A stretch of DNA of 64,000 bases, taken from assembly GCF_900604355.1 (NCBI RefSeq), contig NZ_UWOE01000001.1, positions 1,984,001 through 2,048,000 on the forward strand, read 5' to 3'. How positions within the stretch are numbered: the first letter of the stretch is position 1; every line of letters starts with the position of its first letter. Source of the DNA: Luxibacter massiliensis (GTDB lineage Bacteria; Bacillota; Clostridia; Lachnospirales; Lachnospiraceae). Below are positions 30,299-39,777 of this stretch, piece by piece. A program made the translations under genes and the position numbers. The notes under the pieces were generated by a model. That model was not told where the DNA came from. It searched no databases and saw only the letters and a list, made by a program, of their open reading frames with translations.

Positions 30299-32155
30299 TT
30301 ACACAGCCTTTGCATCCTCAAACTGGCTGTTATACAGACCTGCATAAAATCCATTTTTCTCCATCAAGTCCTCGTGATTTCCACTTTCAATAATATCCCC
30401 GTCCTTCATTACAAGAATCAAGTCTGAATTACGGATTATGGAAAGCCGGTGGGCAATGACAAAAGAGGTCCTTCCTGCCATTAATTTGTCCATGGCATTT
30501 TGAATCAGAATCTCTGTCCTTGTGTCCACTGAACTGGTTGCTTCATCCAAAATCAACATTGGCGCATTGGCCACCATGGCACGTGCAATGGTGATAAGCT
30601 GTCTCTGTCCTGTGGACAGGCTTGCATTATCACTGAGCATCGTGTCATACCCCTTGGGCAGCGTCATAATAAAATGATGCAGTCCAACGGCCTTGCCTGC
30701 TTCAACTACCTGCCCGTCACTTACATTTGGCGTAGAATATATGATGTTTTCCTTAATCGTCCCTTCAAACAGCCATGTGTCCTGCAGAACCATACAGAAC
30801 AGGCTGCGTAAATCCTTACGTGCCATCTGGCTGATTGGAATGCCATCAATGAGAATTTCCCCTTTCTGAGTGTCATAAAAGCGCATCAGCAAGTTGACCA
30901 TCGTAGTTTTCCCGGCGCCTGTGGGCCCTACAATTGCAATTTTCTGCCCTGCTTTTACTTTTGCAGAGAAATCATGGATGATGGTTTTATCCTTGTTATA
31001 CCCAAACTGAACATGTTCAAACTCTACATTGCCTTTGGCCGTGACGAGACGGATTTTTTTATTACTTTCATCACTCATTTCCTCTTCCTCTAAAAATTCA
31101 AATACACGCTCACATGCCGCCGCAGTAGACTGCAGGCTGGTTGCCGCTGTTGCCAGCTGTGACAAGGGTTGTGTAAACAGCCGGATATAAATCATAAACG
31201 CCACAATAACACCAAAGGAAATCTGGTTATTTATTGCCAAAAGAGCGCCTACAATACATACAACCACATACCCAAAGTTCCCTATAAATCCCATGAGCGG
31301 CTGCATCAGACCTGACATAAACTGGCTCTTCCATGCACAGCCATATAGTTTTGCATTCATTTCTTTAAATTTTTCTTTTGCTTTTTTCTCACCGTTATAG
31401 GCCTTAACCACATTATGGCCTGCATAAGTCTCTTCTATATGGCCGTTTAAAACCCCCAGCTCTGACTGTTGCTGCATAAAATATTTTTGTGAACGTGAAA
31501 TGATTAACAACATCAATACAAATCCCACCAAGCTTGCCAGAACCCCTGACAGTGCCATAATCCAGTTGGTATAAAACATCATCACCAGGGCGCCTATAAA
31601 AGTTGCAAGGGAAGTCACCAGTGTGCCCAGGCTCTGGTTCAACGTCTGCCCAATGGTATCTACATCATTCGTTACTCTTGAAAGAGTGTTGCCAATGGTG
31701 GTACCATCAAAATATTTTAAAGGGAGGCAGTTAATTTTTATTGAAAAATCCCTCCTGAGAGATTTCGAGATTTTCTGTGTCACAGTGGCCATAATAAGTC
31801 CCTGGCATACATTAAATACAAAACCCAGGCTATAAAGAACAACCAGAGTCCAGGCTATTTTCAGAACCTTGTCAATATCAATCCCGCCTATCAGTCCCTC
31901 TGTAATCAAATCTGTAATATCTGACAGTTTTCCAGGGCCAATAATATTCAGCACCGCCCCGGCCACTGCCAGTATCACGGCTATGCACATGAAGGGCAGG
32001 TACCTTTTTGAGTAGAGGCCTAACTTCCCAATTGCTTTCCCAAAGTTTTCTGCCTTTTCACCAGTACCCGGCCTTCCACCCGGACCTCCCGGACCTGCAG
32101 GGCCTGGCATCTTGCTTGCTTTATGTGTGCCAAATTCATATTCTTTTTCAGGCAT
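30299..32155 (-). CDS. Heterodimeric ABC exporter subunit, canonical ATPase site
   Basis: This 618-residue protein has an unusual Gly/Pro-rich N terminus (MPGPAGPGGPGGRPGTG), then six membrane helices and an ATPase domain. The ATPase has Walker A GPTGAGKTT, the signature LSTGQRQL, Walker B with catalytic Glu (MLILDEATSSVD) and the H-loop His in VIAHRLS. It overlaps the partner gene by eight bases. The pair has the layout of bacterial heterodimeric multidrug exporters (BmrCD, TM287/288). Substrate is unknown. Control by the adjacent two-component system is likely because of the operator-like repeats before the partner gene. Confidence 0.92.
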   Translation of the reverse strand: MPEKEYEFGTHKASKMPGPAGPGGPGGRPGTGEKAENFGKAIGKLGLYSKRYLPFMCIAVILAVAGAVLNIIGPGKLSDITDLITEGLIGGIDIDKVLKIAWTLVVLYSLGFVFNVCQGLIMATVTQKISKSLRRDFSIKINCLPLKYFDGTTIGNTLSRVTNDVDTIGQTLNQSLGTLVTSLATFIGALVMMFYTNWIMALSGVLASLVGFVLMLLIISRSQKYFMQQQSELGVLNGHIEETYAGHNVVKAYNGEKKAKEKFKEMNAKLYGCAWKSQFMSGLMQPLMGFIGNFGYVVVCIVGALLAINNQISFGVIVAFMIYIRLFTQPLSQLATAATSLQSTAAACERVFEFLEEEEMSDESNKKIRLVTAKGNVEFEHVQFGYNKDKTIIHDFSAKVKAGQKIAIVGPTGAGKTTMVNLLMRFYDTQKGEILIDGIPISQMARKDLRSLFCMVLQDTWLFEGTIKENIIYSTPNVSDGQVVEAGKAVGLHHFIMTLPKGYDTMLSDNASLSTGQRQLITIARAMVANAPMLILDEATSSVDTRTEILIQNAMDKLMAGRTSFVIAHRLSIIRNSDLILVMKDGDIIESGNHEDLMEKNGFYAGLYNSQFEDAKAV

Positions 32156-33911
32156 TTTTCATCTCCTCCTTTGACAATTGTGACTGTGCAATTTCTAAGT
32201 AGACTGGACAGTTTTTTAGAAGTTCTCTATGGGTACCCTGGCCCACAATCTCCCCGTTGTCTAGCACAACAATCTTATCTGCATCCATAATTGTCCCTAT
32301 CCTCTGCGCTACAATAATAGAAGTCGTCCCTCCTATTTCCTGCTTTAAGATTTTCCGCAAAACCCTGTCTGTTTTATAATCCAGGGCGGAGAAGGAGTCA
32401 TCGAACACAAATATTTCCGGCCTGCGGCAAATAGCTCTTGCGATGGCAAGGCGCTGCTTCTGTCCCCCTGAAATATTCGTCCCTCCCTGGGAAATTGGCG
32501 CGTCATAAGTCCCTTTCATCTTTAACACAAACTCCTCAGCCTGGGCGATGGCAACAGATTTCTCAATGGCCTCCCGGTCAGCAGGAGCCTTTCCATTTTC
32601 CCCATAAGTCACGTTGGAGGAAACAGTCCCTGAGAACATGACAGATTTCTGTGGGACATACCCTAGTTTGTTATGAAGTGCTTCCTGCGTATAATCCTTT
32701 ACATTCACTCCGTCTATCAATACTTCTCCTTCTGTGGCATCATAAAATCTGGGGATAAGATTGACCAATGTACTCTTTCCACTTCCTGTAGACCCAATAA
32801 ACGCCACGGTCTCACCTCTATGTGCAGTAAAGTTAATATCATGCAGAACATAATCATGGGCGTCAGGATAGCGGAAACTTACATGTTTAAATTCAATCTC
32901 ACCCTGCTCAAACAACTCAGAGTCTCTCACATTCCCATCTACAATGCTCTCCTTTGTCTCCAGCACTTCATTAATACGTTTTGCCGATACAGAAGCCCGG
33001 GGCAGAATAATAAAGGTAATGGTAAGCAGCATAAATGCCATAATGACCTGTGTGGCATAGGAAGTAAATACAACCATGTTGGAAAACAGATCCAATTTAT
33101 CTGCCATCTGCGCTGCATTAATTAAATAGGCGCCGATCCAGTAAATAGAAAGGCTGAGGCCTGACATGATCAGAGTCATCCCCGGCTGCATGGCCGACAT
33201 CATCCTGTTGGCAAACATATTCGTTGAAGTCAGTTCTTCATTTGCTTTTTCGAAACGTTCTTCCTGGAATTTTTCCGCATTATAAGCGCGGATTACACGG
33301 ATTCCAGTAAGGTTTTCCCTTGCCACCCGGTTCAGGTTGTCAGTAAGTGCCTGGATTTTCTTAAACTTCGGCATTACAAATCCTATAATCAATCCAATCA
33401 GGAGCACCAGGACGGCAACAGCAACCCCAGTGGCCCCTGTCCATTCCAACCCTTTCCCCGCTATTTTCACAACAGCCCATACCGCCATAATAGGTGCCTT
33501 GATCAATGCCTGAAGTCCAATAGCTACAAACATTTGAATCTGTGTAATATCATTGGTGGAACGGTTAATCAGGCTGGACGTAGAAAAACCATTGATTTCT
33601 TCCATAGAGAAAGACATCGTTTTATTATAGACCATCTCCCTTAGACGCATGGCAAGCCCGGCTGCTATCTTTGCCACAAAATAACCCACTATAAAGGCAG
33701 AGACAAGGCTTCCCAGGGCACATAAAAGCATAGAGCCGCCGGCCGAAAGGATTTCACTCATTTCGCTTCCCTCTGTCTGAACCAAGGCAGTAATTTCTGA
33801 CATATAATCAGGCATTTTTAATTCCAGCCACACTTGTGCTACAATAAACACAAGACTGAGACAGACAAATTCCCAATCTCTCTTTTTCAAATACTTACAT
33901 ATTCTTATCAT
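32148..33911 (-). CDS. Heterodimeric ABC exporter subunit, degenerate ATPase site
   Basis: This 587-residue protein has six membrane helices and an ATPase domain with Walker A GSTGSGKST and the signature ISGGQKQRL. Its Walker B reads VFDDSFSALD, so the catalytic Glu is Asp, and the H-loop position is Gln in VAQRIG. In heterodimeric exporters one site is regularly degenerate in exactly this way. It is the first exporter gene. AAGGAGG sets the start at 33911; the longer frame to 33959 has no site. Three 11-bp direct repeats lie about 50 bases upstream, between it and the terminator of the two-component operon. Confidence 0.92.
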   Translation of the reverse strand: MIRICKYLKKRDWEFVCLSLVFIVAQVWLELKMPDYMSEITALVQTEGSEMSEILSAGGSMLLCALGSLVSAFIVGYFVAKIAAGLAMRLREMVYNKTMSFSMEEINGFSTSSLINRSTNDITQIQMFVAIGLQALIKAPIMAVWAVVKIAGKGLEWTGATGVAVAVLVLLIGLIIGFVMPKFKKIQALTDNLNRVARENLTGIRVIRAYNAEKFQEERFEKANEELTSTNMFANRMMSAMQPGMTLIMSGLSLSIYWIGAYLINAAQMADKLDLFSNMVVFTSYATQVIMAFMLLTITFIILPRASVSAKRINEVLETKESIVDGNVRDSELFEQGEIEFKHVSFRYPDAHDYVLHDINFTAHRGETVAFIGSTGSGKSTLVNLIPRFYDATEGEVLIDGVNVKDYTQEALHNKLGYVPQKSVMFSGTVSSNVTYGENGKAPADREAIEKSVAIAQAEEFVLKMKGTYDAPISQGGTNISGGQKQRLAIARAICRRPEIFVFDDSFSALDYKTDRVLRKILKQEIGGTTSIIVAQRIGTIMDADKIVVLDNGEIVGQGTHRELLKNCPVYLEIAQSQLSKEEMKNA

Positions 33912-33960
33912 ATTGACCTCCTTGTTCATTATGGATCCATGGTACATCTCTTTTCTCAAT

Positions 33961-33993
33961 TCAACCTCACCCCAACCTCAACTCAACCTCAAC
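33961..33993. promoter_or_regulatory. Three 11-bp direct repeats, probable response-regulator sites
   Basis: Read on the plus strand: TCAACCTCACC, CCAACCTCAAC and TCAACCTCAAC, back to back with a period of 11 bp. OmpR/PhoB-type regulators typically bind such direct repeats once per helical turn. The site lies upstream of the exporter genes and downstream of the terminator that closes the regulator/kinase operon. A core promoter could not be defined with confidence. Confidence 0.65.
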
Positions 33994-34004
33994 TTTTTCT
34001 TTCT

Positions 34005-34054
34005 TTAAAAACAAAAAACAGGCAGAAAAGTTATATTCTAAACTTTTCTGCCTG
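34005..34054 (-). terminator. Terminator of the two-component operon
   Basis: Perfect 14-base arms (34019-34032 and 34041-34054, AGGCAGAAAAGTT type) are followed on the minus strand by TTTTTTGTTTTT. Confidence 0.9.
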
Positions 34055-34092
34055 CTGCTGACCCCAAATATTTTTATCTATATCCATAATAT

Positions 34093-35130
34093 TTATTCGG
34101 CCGGGACGGCTGGGAGGAAAATAGTGAAGGTAGTCCCTCTTCCGACTTTGCTGGACACTTCTATGGTTCCACGGTGGAGGTCAATAATCCGTTTTGCCAA
34201 TGTCAGGCCCAGTCCATTGCCAATGCTTGCCCTGGATGTATCTGCCTGATAAAACTTCTCATAAACCCGTTTCAGAGTATCCTCATCCATACCTATGCCA
34301 TTATCTGTGATGGAAACTTGTACCGCCCCAGGGCCCTCTTTTAGAATTACCCGTATTCTCCCCTGGTTTCGCACAAATTTTATAGCATTTCCCAAAATAT
34401 TCTGCCAAGCTTGTGCGAGAAGTTCTTTGTTTCCAGTATAATCTATAGCGCAAAGATCAATATCTAAATCCAGCTCCTTCTCTGTCCAGGCGTGCTCAAA
34501 CATCAAAACCACTTCCCTGAGCTGCTCGTCCAGGGAGTAACATTCCTTTTTCACTTCTGTCTCCTGATGTTCCAGGCGTGACAGTAAAAGGATGTTTCCT
34601 GTTAAATTAGACAGCCGCCGGGTATTGAACAAGATTCTGTCTGCATATAAGACACGTTTATCCTCGGGCAGGCCTTCATTTAGCAGAAGGGACGCATACC
34701 CTTCAATAGCAGAAAGAGGCGTTTTCAATTCATGAGATACGTTTTCCACAAAATCTTTCCGTAGAATTTCTGTATTTGCAAGCTCCCTGGCCATCACATT
34801 AAAATTATGGGTCATGGACCTCAATTCTGCCGCAGGAATATCTTCATTTATTTGGATCTGAAAATTTCCTCTCACTACTTCTTTGGTGGCCTCATCCAGG
34901 GACTGGATTACTTTCAGCGGCTGCCTCCCGATCCTATTGGCCAGAAATGTGCCTGACAAGATACATACAGCGCCAAAGGCAATCAGTCCTAGTTCCCGGC
35001 GGGGACTCTGGATGACGCCCAAATTTAACAGCAGGATCGTCAATAATACAGTGAGCAGTACCGCCACACTCAGGGTAATGAATACTATAAAGGAAAAAAT
35101 AACTGTAATTTTAAATGAATGCCTACTCAT
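34093..35130 (-). CDS. Sensor histidine kinase
   Basis: This 345-residue membrane kinase has two hydrophobic helices near the N terminus (about 8-35 and 45-65) with almost no loop between, so it is likely an intramembrane-sensing type. A HAMP-like linker follows, then HisKA with the phospho-His in FVENVSHELKTPLSAIEGY. The HATPase domain shows NILGNAIKF (N box), DNGIGMD (G1) and GNGLGLTLAKRI (G2). Intramembrane kinases of this size often guard cells against antibiotics through a neighbouring ABC exporter. It overlaps the regulator gene by eight bases. Confidence 0.92.
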   Translation of the reverse strand: MSRHSFKITVIFSFIVFITLSVAVLLTVLLTILLLNLGVIQSPRRELGLIAFGAVCILSGTFLANRIGRQPLKVIQSLDEATKEVVRGNFQIQINEDIPAAELRSMTHNFNVMARELANTEILRKDFVENVSHELKTPLSAIEGYASLLLNEGLPEDKRVLYADRILFNTRRLSNLTGNILLLSRLEHQETEVKKECYSLDEQLREVVLMFEHAWTEKELDLDIDLCAIDYTGNKELLAQAWQNILGNAIKFVRNQGRIRVILKEGPGAVQVSITDNGIGMDEDTLKRVYEKFYQADTSRASIGNGLGLTLAKRIIDLHRGTIEVSSKVGRGTTFTIFLPAVPAE

Positions 35131-35803
35131 GCTTCTTTGCCACCGCCTTATATCCTAATCCGCGAACAGTCACAATCTCAAAATCTGGATTACTTTTAAA
35201 CTTTTCACGGAGGCGGCTGATATGCACATCTAACGTGTGGGAATCCGCATCAGATTCCGGCCCCCATATTTCATCCATAATCTGCCGCCTTGTAAAAATG
35301 CGGCCAAGTGCAGAGACCAGTTTAAACAGCAGGAAAAACTCCTTCTGTGGAAGCTCTGTGACAGATTCTTTCGTGTGTACCGTCAGTGTGTCACAGTTAA
35401 GCTCAGATGTACCCACCTGCACTTTCTTTTGGCTGACAATCTGGGAACGCCTAAGCAGCGCCTCCACTCTCCAGACCATCTCATTTACATCTATAGGCTT
35501 TACCATATAGTCGTCTGTACCAGCAAGAAAACCTTCTCTCTTATCTGATGCGTCCTCCTTCGCCGTAATAAGAAGAATTGGCATGGTATAGCCGTTCCTG
35601 CGGATTACCCTTGTCATTTCAAATCCATCCATCAGGGGCATCATCACATCTGAAATAACCAAATCCACAAAAGTATTCTCCATTATATCAAAAGCATCCA
35701 TGCCATCCGTGGCCGGTATGGCCGTATATCCATTGTCTGACAATACCGTGCAGAACAGCTCCCGCAGCTCTTTGTCATCCTCCACTACTAAAATTTGAAA
35801 CAT
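35123..35803 (-). CDS. OmpR-family response regulator
   Basis: This 226-residue protein has a receiver domain with acidic pocket (VVEDDKEL), the phosphoacceptor Asp in LVISDVMMPLMDG, Thr/Ser in LLITAKED and Lys in YMVKPI. A winged-helix DNA-binding domain follows (LPQKEFFLLFKLVSALGRIFTRRQIMDEIWG ... TLDVHISRLREKF ... VRGLGYKAV). It is encoded before its kinase with overlapping frames. The most likely direct target is the ABC exporter pair downstream, through the three 11-bp repeats. The gene is preceded by purL, but about 43 bases and the different theme suggest a separate promoter. Confidence 0.95.
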   Translation of the reverse strand: MFQILVVEDDKELRELFCTVLSDNGYTAIPATDGMDAFDIMENTFVDLVISDVMMPLMDGFEMTRVIRRNGYTMPILLITAKEDASDKREGFLAGTDDYMVKPIDVNEMVWRVEALLRRSQIVSQKKVQVGTSELNCDTLTVHTKESVTELPQKEFFLLFKLVSALGRIFTRRQIMDEIWGPESDADSHTLDVHISRLREKFKSNPDFEIVTVRGLGYKAVAKKHE

Positions 35804-35846
35804 TCGGCTTTTCCTCTATAATCATAAATAGCTAACGCAGTATCCC

Positions 35847-38800
35847 CTATTGGAAGTACTTTACGCCTGACTCAAAAATCTTTAAATCCTGCTCCCCATA
35901 TATATTGACTGCCACAGAAGCATCCCGCCTCTCAGAGTGGGCCATTTTTCCAAGGACACGCCCATCTGGACTTGTAATCCCCTCAACCCCGCGGTAAGAA
36001 CCGTTTACATTCCACTCCTCGCTCATGCTGGCCACGCCGCTAGGGTCACAGTACTGTGTTGCCACCTGTCCATTCCCGAATAGCCTATCCAGACACTCTG
36101 AATCTGCCACAAAACGCCCCTCCCCGTGTGAAGCTGGATTCGTATACACTTTGCCAAGCTCTGCACAGCGAAGCCAGGGAGATTTATTTGAAACCACCTT
36201 TGTATAAACCATCTTTGAAATATGACGGCCAATGGTATTATATGTCAGTGTGGGGGAATCTTCCTTCTGGCCTGTTATCTTTCCATAGGGCACAAGGCCC
36301 AGCTTAATCAGGGCCTGGAAACCATTACAGATTCCAAGGGCAAGGCCATCCCTCTCATTGAGCAGTTTTTCTACAGCCTCTTTAATCTTTGCATTCTGGA
36401 ATGCTGTGGCAAAAAATTTTGCAGATCCGTCTGGCTCATCGCCTGCGCTGAAGCCTCCTGGGAACATAATTATCTGCGCCCCGGATATAGCTCTTTCAAA
36501 CTCTCTCACAGAGTCACGGATGTCCTCTGGACCCATATTTTTAAATACCTTTGTGACTACCCGGGCGCCTGCGCGCTCAAAGGCCCTCTTACTGTCATAC
36601 TCACAGTTTGTCCCGGGGAATACAGGAATAAAGACTGTGGGCAGGCCGATTTTGTGGCTGCATACATAGATATCCTGGGTATCATAAACTTTTTCCTCAA
36701 GGATTTCCTCACTGTCTGCGGAGGACTTTGTGGGGAATACCTTTTCCAGAGTTTTAACCCAGGCTGTCCTGGCCTCGTCAATTTTGACGACTGTATTTCC
36801 ATAAGAGAATTTCCCGTCATCTGTCACCTCACCGATTAGTGTATACGTAATGCCCAGTTCAGCCACCTTGTCCGATGGCACCTCTGCCACAATGTCCCCA
36901 AATGCAGGAGCAAAAAGCTCTCTCTTGTCCATACTATGCTCTATTTTCAGGCCCAGTGCATTGCCAAAAGCCATCTTGCTGACTGCCGGGATTACCCCAT
37001 GCCGATCCAACGCATAGGCAGAGACAATCCTGCCCTTACGTATATCCTCCGTAAACTTCCCATACTGCTCCATCAGCTGGCTGTACACAGGAAGGTCATA
37101 TTCATCTCTGCTGGCCCTGAGCCAGATTAATTTATTTCCCGCCTGCTTCAGCTCTGGTGTAATTACATCTTTGTCTGTTGCCATGTCCACCGCAAAGGAA
37201 ACCAGAGTGGGAGGCACATCAATATCCTGGAAGGTACCTGACATACTATCCTTACCGCCGATGGAAGGCAACCCAAATCCCAGCTGCGCCTGATATGCAC
37301 CCAGCAGAGCCGCAAAGGGCTGGCTCCACCTCTTTGGATCCTCTGTCATCCTGCGGAAATATTCCTGGAAGGTAAAACGTATGTTCCTGTAATCACCCCC
37401 TGACGCCACAATTTTTGCCACAGATTCTACTACCGCATACACAGCGCCGTGATAAGGACTCCAGCTTGAGAGATAGGGGTCAAACCCAAAACTCATCATA
37501 GACACACTGTCTGTCCTGCCGGTTAAGACAGGAACTTTGGCAACCATAGCCTGTGTCTCTGTCATCTGGTATTTGCCGCCGTGGGGCATGAATACTGAAC
37601 CTGCGCCGATAGAGCCGTCAAACATTTCCACAAGGCCCTTCTGGGAGCATACATTCAGATCGCCCAGTATGGACAGCCATTTCTCTCTTATGTCTCCAAT
37701 CTCCCGGACGGCAAAAAGGCTTCCCTCCCTGTCCGGTATCTCTACTTCTACAGAAGTCTCCTGATGGGCCCCGTTGGTATCTAAAAAGGCCCGGGAAATA
37801 TTCACAATTTCCTTTCCCCGCCACACAAGCACCAGCCTGGGAGACTCTGTCACAACTGCCACCTCCACGGCCTCTAAGTTTTCCTCTTTCGCATATGCCA
37901 TAAAGCCGGCAACATCTTTGGGATCCACTACAACTGCCATCCTCTCCTGTGACTCAGAAATAGCGATCTCTGTCCCGTCAAGGCCGGCATACTTTTTAGG
38001 CACCTTATCTAAATCCACCCGCAGGCCGGCAGCCAGCTCGCCAATGGCAACCGATACGCCGCCTGCCCCAAAGTCGTTGCACTTTTTAATCAGCCTGCTT
38101 ACTTCCTCCCGCCTGAATAGGCGCTGGATCTTACGTTCTGTAGGAGGATTCCCTTTCTGCACCTCTGCACCGCAAGTCTCTATGGATTCCTCAGTGTGTA
38201 CTTTAGATGAGCCTGTGGCGCCGCCGCATCCATCCCGGCCTGTGCGTCCTCCCAGAAGGATAATGATGTCCCCGGGGTCAGAAGTTTCACGGATCACGGC
38301 CCGCCTGGGAGCTGCACCTAAGACGGCGCCTATCTCCATGCGTTTCGCCACATAATCAGGATGGTATATCTCCTTCACGGCCCCTGTAGCCAACCCAATC
38401 TGATTGCCATAGGAACTATAGCCGGCTGCCGCACCGCGAACCAGCTTTTTCTGGGGCAGCTTTCCTTTCATCGTCTCCCTCACAGGGACAGTGGGATCTG
38501 CCGCACCTGTCACCCGCATTGCCTGATAGACGTAAGTACGCCCGGAGAGAGGATCCCGGATTGCCCCGCCCAGGCAAGTAGCCGCGCCGCCAAAGGGTTC
38601 AATCTCAGTAGGATGGTTATGGGTCTCATTCTTAAAATTAATCAGCCACTCCTCTGTCACTTCATCCACCTGAATAGGGACCACAATACTGCAGGCATTG
38701 ATCTCCTCTGATTCTTCCTGATCCTGGAGTTTCCCTTCCTTTTTCAGTTTCCGCATAGCCATAAGTGCCAGATCCATCAGGCAGATAAACTTATCCTTTC

Positions 38801-39602
38801 TGCCTGCAAAAATTTCACTGTGGTCTTTCAGATACTGCCTGTACGTATTTTCGATTGGGACTTTATAATCTCCCTCGCCAAATGTAACATCTTTTAATTC
38901 AGTGGAGAATGTGGTGTGGCGGCAGTGATCTGACCAATATGTGTCAAGGACACGGATCTCCGTCATTGTGGGATCCCTGTGTTCTTCTCCTCTATAATAA
39001 TTCTGGATATGAAGAAAATCTCTGAAAGTCATGGCAAGGCCCAGGGAATCATACAGCTCCTCTAACTCCCTTTCAGACATCTCCCTGAATTTCTCGAATA
39101 TAGGGATATCCGCAGGCTCTTCAAACTCTGTCACCAACGTATCTGGCTTTTCCATGCCAGTCTCCCTGGAATCTACAGGATTGATACAGTGGCTTTTGAC
39201 AGCCTCCTGCTCGGCCTCTGTCAGTCCCCCCTCTATCACATAGGTAACAGCCGTTTTTATGACAGGCTTTTCATCCTCCTTTATAAACTGCACACACTGT
39301 TCAGCAGAATCTGCCCTCTGGTCAAATTGGCCTGGGAGGTATTCTACGGAGAATATATAGTCCCCCTCCCCTGACGGGAAATTCTCTCTGTAGAGTATAT
39401 CCACCGGCGGCTCTGCAAACACACCAGCGCAGGCCTTCTCAAAAGTAGCTTCTGAAATACCCTCCACATCGTAACGGATCAGCATCCTCACATTTGAAAT
39501 GCCTGAAATACCAAGGTAATGCTGAATCTCATGGCAAAGTTCCCTCGCCTGGACAGCAAATTCTGGCTTCTTCTCCACATAAACACGCTTTACACTACTC
39601 AT
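35847..39602 (-). CDS. purL: Phosphoribosylformylglycinamidine synthase (single chain)
   Basis: This 1251-residue enzyme converts FGAR to FGAM with glutamine and ATP in de novo purine synthesis. The N-terminal PurS-like part is followed by the two PurM-like ATP-grasp halves (DTYWSDHCRHTTF; NETHNHPTEIEPFGGAATCLGGAIRDPLSGR; RDGCGGATGSSK). The C-terminal class I glutamine amidotransferase has its nucleophile Cys in LGICNGFQAL and FPGTNCEYDSKRAF at its start. The long single-chain form is usual in Proteobacteria and in Clostridia of this type, whereas Bacillus splits it into PurS, PurQ and PurL. AAAGGAG lies upstream. An inverted repeat sits in its leader. Confidence 0.97.
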   Translation of the reverse strand: MSSVKRVYVEKKPEFAVQARELCHEIQHYLGISGISNVRMLIRYDVEGISEATFEKACAGVFAEPPVDILYRENFPSGEGDYIFSVEYLPGQFDQRADSAEQCVQFIKEDEKPVIKTAVTYVIEGGLTEAEQEAVKSHCINPVDSRETGMEKPDTLVTEFEEPADIPIFEKFREMSERELEELYDSLGLAMTFRDFLHIQNYYRGEEHRDPTMTEIRVLDTYWSDHCRHTTFSTELKDVTFGEGDYKVPIENTYRQYLKDHSEIFAGRKDKFICLMDLALMAMRKLKKEGKLQDQEESEEINACSIVVPIQVDEVTEEWLINFKNETHNHPTEIEPFGGAATCLGGAIRDPLSGRTYVYQAMRVTGAADPTVPVRETMKGKLPQKKLVRGAAAGYSSYGNQIGLATGAVKEIYHPDYVAKRMEIGAVLGAAPRRAVIRETSDPGDIIILLGGRTGRDGCGGATGSSKVHTEESIETCGAEVQKGNPPTERKIQRLFRREEVSRLIKKCNDFGAGGVSVAIGELAAGLRVDLDKVPKKYAGLDGTEIAISESQERMAVVVDPKDVAGFMAYAKEENLEAVEVAVVTESPRLVLVWRGKEIVNISRAFLDTNGAHQETSVEVEIPDREGSLFAVREIGDIREKWLSILGDLNVCSQKGLVEMFDGSIGAGSVFMPHGGKYQMTETQAMVAKVPVLTGRTDSVSMMSFGFDPYLSSWSPYHGAVYAVVESVAKIVASGGDYRNIRFTFQEYFRRMTEDPKRWSQPFAALLGAYQAQLGFGLPSIGGKDSMSGTFQDIDVPPTLVSFAVDMATDKDVITPELKQAGNKLIWLRASRDEYDLPVYSQLMEQYGKFTEDIRKGRIVSAYALDRHGVIPAVSKMAFGNALGLKIEHSMDKRELFAPAFGDIVAEVPSDKVAELGITYTLIGEVTDDGKFSYGNTVVKIDEARTAWVKTLEKVFPTKSSADSEEILEEKVYDTQDIYVCSHKIGLPTVFIPVFPGTNCEYDSKRAFERAGARVVTKVFKNMGPEDIRDSVREFERAISGAQIIMFPGGFSAGDEPDGSAKFFATAFQNAKIKEAVEKLLNERDGLALGICNGFQALIKLGLVPYGKITGQKEDSPTLTYNTIGRHISKMVYTKVVSNKSPWLRCAELGKVYTNPASHGEGRFVADSECLDRLFGNGQVATQYCDPSGVASMSEEWNVNGSYRGVEGITSPDGRVLGKMAHSERRDASVAVNIYGEQDLKIFESGVKYFQ

Positions 39603-39637
39603 AATTGGTCTCCTTTACATTTTATTCCCGCAGGACA

Positions 39638-39680
39638 GCATACCAAACAGATATTCCCCCAAGGACACTTTATGGTATGC
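39638..39680. repeat. Inverted repeat in the purL leader
   Basis: GCATACCA (39638-39645) and TGGTATGC (39673-39680) are exact complements around a 27-base loop that contains a CCCCC run. It lies 36 bases before the purL start codon. It is not followed by T residues, so it is not a clear terminator. Confidence 0.5.
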
Positions 39681-39777
39681 CTGCACGTATCACTTGGATG
39701 CTTCTGCGTATATGTTCTCACTTTCTTATATCATCCTACCATATTCCCAATCATTAGTATAATTAATATACCTTAAG

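Noticed and set aside
39603..39777. A purine riboswitch before purL
   Set aside because: The conserved junction and loop sequences of guanine/adenine riboswitches are not visible.
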